Origin: Chloroflexota bacterium
Lineage (GTDB): Bacteria; Chloroflexota; Anaerolineae; Caldilineales; Caldilineaceae
DNA length: 16,076 bases
Direction: 5' to 3'
NCBI GenBank assembly: GCA_003577005.1
Contig: QEUW01000219.1
Location: 1-16,076, forward strand
Positions within the stretch are counted from its first letter, which is position 1; each line of letters opens with the position of its first letter. The translations under genes and the position numbers were made by a program. Of this stretch, positions 1 through 6,633 are shown piece by piece. The notes under the pieces are model-generated. The model was not told the DNA's origin, did not search any database, and worked only from the letters and a program-made list of their open reading frames with translations.

Positions 1-626
1 GCTACTATAACAGCTCCACACGCAGCACCACGCCCAATCGCTACTACAACGGCGCCCTGCTGCCCGTTGACCTGCGCGCCTCGTCCGGCTACCCGTGGAA
101 CGGCGCCAGCACCGACATCATCAACGCCATCAACGCCGGTCGCTTCCTGATGATGCACCGCGGCCACGGTGGGCCCAGTGGCTGGGGCAGTCCCAGCTTT
201 AGCTCGAGCCATCTGGCCAGCCTCAGCAACGGCAACCGCACGCCGGTGGTCTACAGCATTAACTGCGCCAGTGGTCTCTTTGACAACGAGACGCTCGACC
301 CGGCGCTGCAAGACTGGAACTACAACACCACTGTCACCGGCGCCTACTGGGCCGAACGCATCCTGCGCATGGAAGGCGGTGCAGTGGGCGTCATCGGCGA
401 CACGCGCAATAGTCCCACCTGGGCCAACAGCGCCCTCGCCCGCGGGCTCTTCGATGCCACTTTCCCCAATGTAGTGCCGGCCTACGGCCCCAACAGTTCT
501 ATCAAACGGCTGGGTGACATTCTCAACTATGGCAAGGCCTACATGGTGAGCCAGGTGGGGCAGGCGCAGACCGCCGGCAGCGTCAGCAGCGATGCGTCTT
601 CCCGTGGTATGTTTACAACGTGTTGA
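1..626 (+). CDS. Gingipain-like (C25) secreted cysteine protease, internal part, 5' end outside window, frameshifted
   Basis: Reading starts in phase at base 3 and is open from the window edge, so the gene begins upstream. The visible part looks like the catalytic region of a caspase-fold C25 (gingipain-type) peptidase. A MHRGHGGPSGWG segment holds the probable catalytic His (codon 165-167), and YSINCASGLFD holds the probable catalytic Cys (codon 264-266). The spacing and the block EGGAVGVIGDTRNS after the Cys are typical of the family. C25 peptidases are exported endopeptidases that cleave after Arg or Lys; specificity cannot be read here. The frame ends at a TGA at 624-626, but the natural continuation (FPWYVYNVLTINPK) is in the frame two bases further on, so this stop results from an indel at about 597. 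It is either a pseudogene or a sequencing error. The family call is fairly sure; the exact substrate is not. Confidence 0.75.
   Translation, partial: YYNSSTRSTTPNRYYNGALLPVDLRASSGYPWNGASTDIINAINAGRFLMMHRGHGGPSGWGSPSFSSSHLASLSNGNRTPVVYSINCASGLFDNETLDPALQDWNYNTTVTGAYWAERILRMEGGAVGVIGDTRNSPTWANSALARGLFDATFPNVVPAYGPNSSIKRLGDILNYGKAYMVSQVGQAQTAGSVSSDASSRGMFTTC
591..602 (+). other. Probable frameshift site in the C25-like gene
   Basis: Upstream protein sequence ends sensibly at VSSDA (codons to 596). Downstream sequence resumes at FPWYVYNV from codon 599. Joining them needs one base added or two removed around 597-598. The frame downstream of the break is open for another 230 codons. Confidence 0.65.
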
Positions 627-1312
627 CAATCAACCCGAAACAGTGGCAGGTGGAATACCCGGTCCACGGGGCCACCATCACCGCCCTGCAAGACGGCAAC
701 CCCGTGGCTCGCGGCGAAGTGGTGGACGGCCAGGTGCTGCTCGACTTTATCAACGACGTGGACCCGGACACGCCCATCGAGTTGTCGGCCATCAACCCCG
801 ATGGCACGGGCGCCCTGCTGGGCACAGCCGATGCGCAGGGTAAGGTGCAGCCACAGGGCGGCGGCAAGGTCGAACATGCGCCCAGCCAGTTCGAGATGGC
901 CTTTGGCGACGGCTCGGTGCGGGTGGAGACCGATCTCTTCTACAACGTGCTCACCAGCCCCAGCCAGCCGTTGGGCCAGGTTGTGCAGGGTCTGCGCCAC
1001 TTCTCCATCGACGCCTTCACCGAGACCAACAGCGAGGGCAACGTGGAACAGGTGACTGAATTCGACGGCGCCTACACCCTGACGCTCGGCTACACCGACG
1101 AGGAACTGGCCGAAAAGGGTATCGACGAAGCGACGCTGCGCTGCCAGTACCTGGACGACACCGGCCAGTGGCAGCCCATCGACTCGCAGGTGGATACGGC
1201 CGGCAACAAAGTCGTCTGCACGGCGGATCATCTGACCGAGTTTGCCCTTGTGGGCGACACGAGCGGACCCGCAGCCCAACACCAGCTCTTCCTGCCGGTG
1301 GTAAGCAACTAG
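620..1312 (+). CDS. C-terminal part of the C25-like protease, separated by a frameshift
   Basis: This open frame continues the C25-like protein; the same frame already reads FPWYVYN upstream of the first GTG at 620, so 620 is not a true start. About 230 residues follow. They form beta-rich, acidic, low-lysine sequence that looks like carboxy-terminal Ig/beta-sandwich domains of an exported protein (VHGATITALQDG near the start, DHLTEFALVGDT near the end). The protein ends in HQLFLPVVSN, a hydrophobic tail of a type I recall at the ends of many Chloroflexota exported proteins; its role is not established from this sequence. No start codon with a ribosome binding site fits this frame, which supports one original gene rather than two. 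The stop at 1310-1312 is followed by two stem-loops that probably end transcription. Confidence 0.65.
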   Translation: MLTINPKQWQVEYPVHGATITALQDGNPVARGEVVDGQVLLDFINDVDPDTPIELSAINPDGTGALLGTADAQGKVQPQGGGKVEHAPSQFEMAFGDGSVRVETDLFYNVLTSPSQPLGQVVQGLRHFSIDAFTETNSEGNVEQVTEFDGAYTLTLGYTDEELAEKGIDEATLRCQYLDDTGQWQPIDSQVDTAGNKVVCTADHLTEFALVGDTSGPAAQHQLFLPVVSN

Positions 1313-1354
1313 CCTCTCAGCCCTCGTCGCCTGGCGGCGGGGGCTCCCCATCCT

Positions 1355-1377
1355 CCGGAGCCGTTTGGCGGCTCCGG
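1355..1377 (+). repeat. Stem-loop downstream of the protease gene
   Basis: CCGGAGCCG (1355-1363) and CGGCTCCGG (1369-1377) form a perfect 9-bp stem with a 5-base loop. Flanking G (1339-1343) and C (1378-1382) runs could extend it. It lies 42 bases after the stop codon and has no U-run directly after it, so it may act together with the next hairpin or only protect the mRNA end. Confidence 0.55.
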
Positions 1378-1394
1378 CCCCCATCCTTCCCCTG

Positions 1395-1425
1395 GAGACC
1401 CGGCTGCAACGAGCCGGGTCTCTTT
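1395..1425 (+). terminator. Rho-independent-like terminator
   Basis: GAGACCCGGCT (1395-1405) pairs perfectly with AGCCGGGTCTC (1412-1422) around a 6-base loop, and TTT follows. The U-run is short, but the stem is 11 bp and GC-rich. It separates the protease gene from the defence block promoter at 1467. Confidence 0.65.
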
Positions 1426-1466
1426 GGAGAGATACCGGAAAGCATCGTATGCACAACTTTTGTCGC

Positions 1467-1495
1467 TTGCCGGTATAGCGCATCGTTGGTACAAT
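1467..1495 (+). promoter_or_regulatory. Sigma70-type promoter for the helicase gene
   Basis: TTGCCG (1467-1472) and TACAAT (1490-1495) are separated by exactly 17 bases. The predicted transcription start is near 1502. It lies downstream of the terminator and upstream of the chosen helicase start at 1586, giving a leader of about 85 bases. This also argues against a TTG start at 1424, which would lie before the promoter. Confidence 0.55.
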
Positions 1496-1585
1496 CGGTT
1501 CAAGCCAACTTGTTCTTTCGCTCCTTCCTGCTTACTCCCCTGTTGGCACCACATCTTGATCATAAACTCGGAGCCGGACAGCATC

Positions 1586-4500
1586 GTGTTTACAGACATC
1601 CTTGATCAGCTCAAGCCTGATGTAATTGTACGAAGTCCTGTCTTTCCCGAACCGGTAAAAATAATCTTAGCCGTGCCGGTAGGCAATCAGTTGAAGTTAA
1701 TTGCTGCCGGTGTGCAATCTGGACGTGCATACCAACCGATCCTGTCAACCTCTGAGCTGGCTACACTGCAAGTGTCCCCTCAGATACAGCCATATGACGG
1801 CGACGCTGTTCGCTTTCGACTTGGCATAGAAGCGATGCGTCTCGGTCTGGCCTATGAGTACGACCCTTACTTTGCCCTGTCGATTGCGCGTATTGATCCA
1901 TTGCCTCATCAACTCGAAGCAGTTTACGATTATTTCCTTAAATCGCCTCAAATCCGATTCTTGCTGGCTGATGACCCTGGCGCAGGAAAAACAATTATGG
2001 CCGGTTTGCTGATCCAGGAGCTCAAGGCGCGCGGTCTGGTGAAGCGTATCCTGATTGTTGCCCCAGCAAATCTGACCTTTCAATGGCAGCGCGAACTAAA
2101 GGATAAGTTCCGTCAGCAGTTCAACATCCTTAACAGCGCTGTGCTGCGGACCAACTATGGTCGAAATCCCTGGCAGGAACATGATCAAATCCTTACTTCG
2201 ATTTCCTGGGTGTCACGGGTAGAAGATGCCAGAGCTAGCCTACTCCGCAGCCGCTGGGATTTAGTGATCGTAGACGAAGCGCACAAGATGAGCGCCGCTA
2301 ATGCCGACAGCAAAACACTGGCTTATGATTTGGGTGAAGAACTTTCCGAACGAACAGACCACTACCTGCTAATGACGGCAACCCCACATAAAGGTGACCC
2401 ACGTAGCTTTGCGCTCTTTCTTCGCCTGTTGGACGCTGATGTTTATGGCGACGTTGAAAGTCTCCACGCCGCCATTGCTCGCCAATCGGCGCCATTTTAT
2501 CTACGGCGTGTGAAAGAAGCGCTCGTCACCTTCCCGCATCCTGATACCGGCGAGGTGAAGAAGCTTTTTACTCGCCGCGAGGTGCGTACGATTGAGTTCA
2601 AAATCAATCATGAGGAGTGGGATTTTTATGATGCCCTTACCCGCTACGTTGAAGAACAATCGGTGTTAGCCGCCCAAGAAGCCACCGCGCGTGGCCGGGC
2701 AATCGGCTTCACTATGGCAATGTTGCAACGTCGTTTTGCCTCCAGCATCTATGCCGCCCGGCGTACGCTGGAACGCATGAAGGCGCGCCGCGAAAGAATC
2801 CTGGCCGACCCAGAGAAGTTTCGCGCAGAGCAGATTGCTCGACGGATTCCCGACGACTTCGATGAATTGCCAGAAGAAGAACAACAGGAAATTCTCGAAG
2901 AGTTAGAGAGCAGCGTTCTTTCATTCGACCCCAACACCCTCCATGCAGAAATTGAAGCCCTGACCAGGTTAATTGAACAAGCACACAAGCTTGAGAATAG
3001 TGAAGCTGAGTCAAAACTGCTCAAGTTGAAGGAAACAATTACGCGCGAAGGGATATTTGATGACCCTAAGATGAAGCTCTTGATCTTCACCGAGCACAAG
3101 GATACGCTCGATTATCTGGCGGGCGATGGTCGTGAGGGTCGCCCCTTAGGTAAGCTGCGCGAGTGGGGACTTACTGTCACGCAGATTCACGGCGGAATGA
3201 AGATCGGTGACCGCGACACACCAGGAACACGCATCTACGCCGAGAGCGAGTTTCGCGATGAGTCGTGCCGGGTAATGGTGGCAACCGAGGCAGCCGGCGA
3301 AGGCATCAATCTGCAATTCTGCTGGTTCATGATCAATTATGACATTCCCTGGAATCCGGTACGGCTAGAGCAGCGTATGGGGCGCATCCACCGGTATGGA
3401 CAGGAGCGCGATTGCCTGATTATCAATTTTGTGGCGACTAACACAGCGGAAGGACGCGTTCTCGCCAAATTATTTGAACGGGTGCGCGCCATTGAGAGTG
3501 ACCTTGATCCTCACGCAGTCGGCACAGTCTTCAATGTATTGGGTGATATTTTTCCAGCGAATCAGCTGGAACGAATGGTCCGTGAAATGTATGCGCGTAA
3601 TTTGACTGAAGAAGTTATCAAGGACCGCATCGTGCAAGAGGTCAACCTTGACCATTTTCGTCAGATAACCCATTCGGCGCTGGAGGGGTTGGCGAAACGG
3701 GAACTTAACCTGGCGGTCATCGTCGGCAAACAGGCGGAAGCCAAAGAGCGACGCCTGGTGCCCGAAGTGATTGAAGATTTCTTTCTAAAAGCAGGGCCGG
3801 TGGTGGGCGTGCTGCCACGCACCTTTGAACGGCAGAACGGCGTATTCCGTATCGATCGCTTGCCACGCCTGATCCTGCACCGTGGTGAACAACTTGAATC
3901 TCGTTTTGGCCGTCTGGGCCAGGAGTACAGGCGATTCACCTTTGCCAAAGAACAACTACAACAAGACCCCGCGCTGGAATGGGTGACGCCAGGCCATCCA
4001 TTATTCGAGGCAATCAGGGCCGAGATTTGGGAACAGGTGCAGACAGACCTTGAACGCGGTGCTCTTTTCTATGACCTGCATCGCCAGGCCCCTGCCTGTC
4101 TAGATGTGTTTACAGCTGCTATTCAAGATGGCCGTGGACGGACACTGCATGAACGGCTCTTTATTGTCGAAACTGCTGGGGATGGCACCATGACTGTTCG
4201 CCAACCCACTCTGCTCCTCGACTTGATCCCGGCGCCGCCGAATGCCTTGCTGCCCACCGATCTCCAGCCGCCGGCAGCGCACGCGACAGAGCGTGCGCTG
4301 CTTGAACAGAAACTCACCTCATTTCTAGACGAGGTACGTGCTGAACGCTTGAAAGAAATCGAGGTTGTCAGCCGCCATGTCGAAGTCAGCCTCAACGCAT
4401 TGTTGGACCGTCAGAACCTACGGGTGGCGGAACTTGAAATTCGTCGCCAAGCTGGCGATGCCGATCCACTGCTGCCCGCTAATCTGAAACAGGCAGTAGA

Positions 4501-5713
4501 CCGGCTGGATGAGTTGGCCGCACGCCTGGAACGTCGGCAAAGTGAACTGGAGCAGGAACGCTACATTACGATTAGTGACATCCGTCGCCGCGGACGTTGT
4601 TGGGTGTTGCCTCATCCAGAGCGCACAGCGCTCAATATTGCCCCCATGGTGCGTGACGACGAAATCGAGCGTATGGCGATGAAGGCGGTCATCCGTTTTG
4701 AAACAGCCCGTGGCTGGCAGGTCGAAAATGTGGCTTCGGAAAACAAGGGCTTCGACTTGATCTCGCGTCGCCTTAAGCCCGACCAGCCAGACATAGCGGT
4801 GGAGGTACGTTACATTGAGGTCAAAGGGCGCGCTCACGTCGGCCCAGTGGCTTTGAGCGGCCATGAATACAGCACAGCATATCGTCTCAAGCACGACTAT
4901 TGGCTCTATGCCGTCTTCAATTGTGCTACCGATCCTAATCCGTACCCCTTCTGTGTTTGTGATCCCGTCCGGCTACGCTGGGAGCCGATGCAGGAAGTCA
5001 TCCAGTATCGGGTAGATGCACAGTCCATCATGGATGAAGCCGCAGCCAGCGAGGGGACGCCGCCCACTGCCGTTGCTCAGGCTTTCCGGGAGGCCTGGCA
5101 AAGTCGTCTCAGCGATGTCGGTGAGTTCAACATCTTGGTCGAAGGGCTCAGTGATAAGCTCTACCTCGAGCTAGCAGCGCAGCGTTACCGAGAGCAACAC
5201 AACGTTGACCTGCTGGAAGGTGGTCGCGTGCGGATCATCGCCGGGCGCGGCACCAAGCGCATTGCGCCAGATTTTGGCCTCTTACAGGCGCTCGAACAAC
5301 AGGGTATCCGTTTCGTCGCTATTCTCGATGGTGATGATTCCGGCCGGATGGCCGCCGAAGCCATGAGCCGTTTTGGGGCACAACGGAATCGCCACTTCTT
5401 CCAACTGGAACGCCCTGACTATAAGGATAAAGGTGGCAAGAGTTGGGATGTCGAGATTGAAGATATGCTACCGTGGCCGTTATTAGAATCGTATATCCAA
5501 CAATACCCGCAGGCTGTTGAAGAGCACAACCAGCGCAGTGGTGTACACAAGGTTGTAATCCAGGGTAAGCCAGTTGAGGTAAATGGTCAAAAACTTGATT
5601 ACAAGCTCATGCTAACCGAGTTCGTCCGCCAGCGGGCGACGATGGATGAGCTACATGCGTTGATTGGGCTACTCAAGAGAGCCCGCTCCTGTATGGGTCT
5701 GCAGAAGGTTTAG
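1586..5713 (+). CDS. SNF2-type DEAH helicase with C-terminal DUF3883 and TOPRIM-like domains
   Basis: This is a predicted dsDNA translocase of the kind found in BREX type 3 and DISARM-like defence loci. Residues are numbered from the GTG at 1586, which has GGAG at 1570-1573 and lies just before the family-like opening (LDQLKPDVIVRSPVFPEPVK); the open frame extends upstream to a TTG at 1424. Helicase lobe 1 has DDPGAGKT (129-136), DEAH (230-233) and MTATPHKGD (263-271). A charged helical insert (about 395-475) separates it from lobe 2, which has LIFTEHKDT (499-507), VATEAAGEGINL (565-576) and RLEQRMGRIHRYGQ (593-606). A coiled-coil-like stretch (about 903-993) leads to DUF3883 (about 1026-1126) with GFDLIS and YIEVKGR. 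A TOPRIM-like domain follows (about 1182-1300): VEGLSDK (E1186), LDGDDSGR (D1248, D1250) and EIEDML (E1292, D1293). At 1375 residues it is long for this helicase type. Its composition is lower in GC than the flanking protease genes. Helicase: sure; DUF3883: fairly sure; TOPRIM: likely. Confidence 0.9.
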   Translation: MFTDILDQLKPDVIVRSPVFPEPVKIILAVPVGNQLKLIAAGVQSGRAYQPILSTSELATLQVSPQIQPYDGDAVRFRLGIEAMRLGLAYEYDPYFALSIARIDPLPHQLEAVYDYFLKSPQIRFLLADDPGAGKTIMAGLLIQELKARGLVKRILIVAPANLTFQWQRELKDKFRQQFNILNSAVLRTNYGRNPWQEHDQILTSISWVSRVEDARASLLRSRWDLVIVDEAHKMSAANADSKTLAYDLGEELSERTDHYLLMTATPHKGDPRSFALFLRLLDADVYGDVESLHAAIARQSAPFYLRRVKEALVTFPHPDTGEVKKLFTRREVRTIEFKINHEEWDFYDALTRYVEEQSVLAAQEATARGRAIGFTMAMLQRRFASSIYAARRTLERMKARRERILADPEKFRAEQIARRIPDDFDELPEEEQQEILEELESSVLSFDPNTLHAEIEALTRLIEQAHKLENSEAESKLLKLKETITREGIFDDPKMKLLIFTEHKDTLDYLAGDGREGRPLGKLREWGLTVTQIHGGMKIGDRDTPGTRIYAESEFRDESCRVMVATEAAGEGINLQFCWFMINYDIPWNPVRLEQRMGRIHRYGQERDCLIINFVATNTAEGRVLAKLFERVRAIESDLDPHAVGTVFNVLGDIFPANQLERMVREMYARNLTEEVIKDRIVQEVNLDHFRQITHSALEGLAKRELNLAVIVGKQAEAKERRLVPEVIEDFFLKAGPVVGVLPRTFERQNGVFRIDRLPRLILHRGEQLESRFGRLGQEYRRFTFAKEQLQQDPALEWVTPGHPLFEAIRAEIWEQVQTDLERGALFYDLHRQAPACLDVFTAAIQDGRGRTLHERLFIVETAGDGTMTVRQPTLLLDLIPAPPNALLPTDLQPPAAHATERALLEQKLTSFLDEVRAERLKEIEVVSRHVEVSLNALLDRQNLRVAELEIRRQAGDADPLLPANLKQAVDRLDELAARLERRQSELEQERYITISDIRRRGRCWVLPHPERTALNIAPMVRDDEIERMAMKAVIRFETARGWQVENVASENKGFDLISRRLKPDQPDIAVEVRYIEVKGRAHVGPVALSGHEYSTAYRLKHDYWLYAVFNCATDPNPYPFCVCDPVRLRWEPMQEVIQYRVDAQSIMDEAAASEGTPPTAVAQAFREAWQSRLSDVGEFNILVEGLSDKLYLELAAQRYREQHNVDLLEGGRVRIIAGRGTKRIAPDFGLLQALEQQGIRFVAILDGDDSGRMAAEAMSRFGAQRNRHFFQLERPDYKDKGGKSWDVEIEDMLPWPLLESYIQQYPQAVEEHNQRSGVHKVVIQGKPVEVNGQKLDYKLMLTEFVRQRATMDELHALIGLLKRARSCMGLQKV

Positions 5714-5736
5714 TCGTCAGGATAGGGTATAGACCA

Positions 5737-5758
5737 CTAGTACTGTATTTGGTACTAG
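5737..5758 (+). promoter_or_regulatory. Palindromic operator candidate for HicAB
   Basis: CTAGTAC (5737-5743) and GTACTAG (5752-5758) form a perfect 7-bp inverted repeat with an 8-base spacer. It overlaps the -35 box of the promoter before hicA. HicB carries a ribbon-helix-helix domain, so this is the natural site for autorepression by HicB or the HicAB complex. The link to HicB is inferred from position and symmetry. Confidence 0.6.
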
Positions 5759-5777
5759 CCTTGTCTGGTTTTATAAT
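5749..5777 (+). promoter_or_regulatory. Sigma70-type promoter for hicAB
   Basis: TTGGTA (5749-5754) and TATAAT (5772-5777) are separated by 17 bases. The -10 box is a perfect consensus. The predicted start near 5784 is only about 11 bases before the hicA ATG, so the toxin mRNA would have a very short leader with at most a weak GGGG as ribosome site. It could also transcribe the downstream methyltransferase and ATPase genes. Confidence 0.65.
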
Positions 5778-5794
5778 CTTCTGGGGTCATAGGC

Positions 5795-6028
5795 ATGGCC
5801 AAGCGCGACAAACTGCTTGAGCGGCTGCGGCGTAATCCGCATAATGTTCGTTTCGAAGAGGTTGATACGATTTTGCTCGGTCTTGGTTTCTCCAAACGGC
5901 AAACCGGCACGAGCCATGCTGTCTACACGCTGGGCGCACGCCGGATTACCGTGCCGTTTCGGAAACCATTTATCAAGGCTGTTTATGTCAAGCAGTTGCT
6001 AGCCTTGTTGGACGAGATCGAAGAGTAA
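5795..6028 (+). CDS. hicA: HicA-type mRNA interferase toxin
   Basis: The 77-residue protein has the small dsRBD-like layout of HicA toxins: an N-terminal helix (KRDKLLERLRRNP), a beta region, and the motif GTSHAVY at 38-44 with His41 as the predicted catalytic residue, followed by ITVPFRKP and a C-terminal helix (VKQLLALLDEIEE). HicA cleaves mRNA and arrests growth unless bound by HicB. It is normal length for the family. The ATG at 5795 has only a weak upstream GGGG, whereas hicB has a perfect AGGAGG; this fits low toxin and high antitoxin synthesis. The gene starts 81 bases after the helicase stop, with its own promoter and palindrome, and hicB follows after 20 bases. Its position inside a defence block is unusual. 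Confidence 0.9.
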   Translation: MAKRDKLLERLRRNPHNVRFEEVDTILLGLGFSKRQTGTSHAVYTLGARRITVPFRKPFIKAVYVKQLLALLDEIEE

Positions 6029-6037
6029 GGTTCTTCC

Positions 6038-6043
6038 AGGAGG
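6038..6043 (+). promoter_or_regulatory. Strong ribosome binding site of hicB
   Basis: A perfect AGGAGG lies 5 bases before the hicB ATG at 6049. It fixes the start and should give the antitoxin higher translation than the toxin on the shared mRNA. Confidence 0.75.
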
Positions 6044-6048
6044 CGCAA

Positions 6049-6468
6049 ATGGATGCGCGAACAGTAGAAGAGTATTTGGCATTGCCCTACACCATTGAAG
6101 TGATACGCGACCGTTCGTCGGGAGATGACGGCTATGTGGCGCGTGTCGTCGAACTGCCTGGCTGCCTGACTCAGGCCGACACTTTTGCCGAGTTGGGTGA
6201 GATGATCGAAGACGCCATGCGCGTGTGGATTGAATCTGCTCTGGAAGATGGGCAGCCGGTGCCTGTGCCACGTTCCGCCGACGCCTTTAGCGGCAAATTT
6301 GTCGTGCGGGTCCCACGCTCCCTGCATCGCCAGTTGGTTGCTGCTGCGGCGCGCGACGGTGTTAGCTTGAACACCTATGTCAATGTCGCCCTAGCGCAGA
6401 TGGTGGGTATGGCGGGCCAGGATTCGGAGCTGGTAGCAACCGCTGAATTGGATTTGGCCCTGGTTTGA
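6049..6468 (+). CDS. hicB: HicB antitoxin with ribbon-helix-helix domain
   Basis: The 139-residue antitoxin should bind and neutralise HicA and repress the operon. The N-terminal part (about 14-72) is the degenerate RNase H-like HicB fold: GYVARVVELPGC (28-39), then TFAELGEMIEDAMRVWIESA (45-64). The C-terminal part (about 82-119) is a ribbon-helix-helix DNA-binding domain: a strand GKFVVRVPRSLH, then two helices ending in SLNTYVNVALAQMV. The start at 6049 is set by a perfect AGGAGG five bases upstream. Gene order is toxin first, as is usual for hicAB. The palindrome at 5737-5758 is the likely binding site. The tail (about 120-139) is acidic and hydrophobic with no recognised motif. The gene is intact and of usual length. 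Confidence 0.9.
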   Translation: MDARTVEEYLALPYTIEVIRDRSSGDDGYVARVVELPGCLTQADTFAELGEMIEDAMRVWIESALEDGQPVPVPRSADAFSGKFVVRVPRSLHRQLVAAAARDGVSLNTYVNVALAQMVGMAGQDSELVATAELDLALV

Positions 6469-6633
6469 TCACCCCAATTAAGCATCCCGTTTGGGCGTCA
6501 ACGGTTGTTCAGTGCGCCCCACGTTGTAGGTGTGTTTGAACTTGTCCGGCTGGATGAAGATGGTTTTTGTTGTAACTGTTGTTGGGCTCGACCTAATTGA
6601 ATCGCCAATCCCAAATAGAATCGACTGTGACCG
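6469..6633 (+). other. Gap between hicB and the methyltransferase gene
   Basis: No gene was found in these 165 bases. No good terminator follows hicB, so readthrough into the methyltransferase gene is plausible. A lone TAGAAT at 6616-6621 could serve as a -10 box, but no -35 box fits at 16-18 bases. No Shine-Dalgarno is seen before the ATG at 6634. Confidence 0.4.

Noticed and set aside
539..1483. Long open frame on the minus strand (314 codons) across the end of the C25-like gene
   Set aside because: It mirrors a high-GC coding region on the plus strand, has no family-like motif and runs through the terminator. It is a shadow frame.
6594..6621. Promoter for the methyltransferase gene using TAGAAT at 6616
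   Set aside because: No -35 box lies at a workable distance; recorded only as a lone -10-like match.
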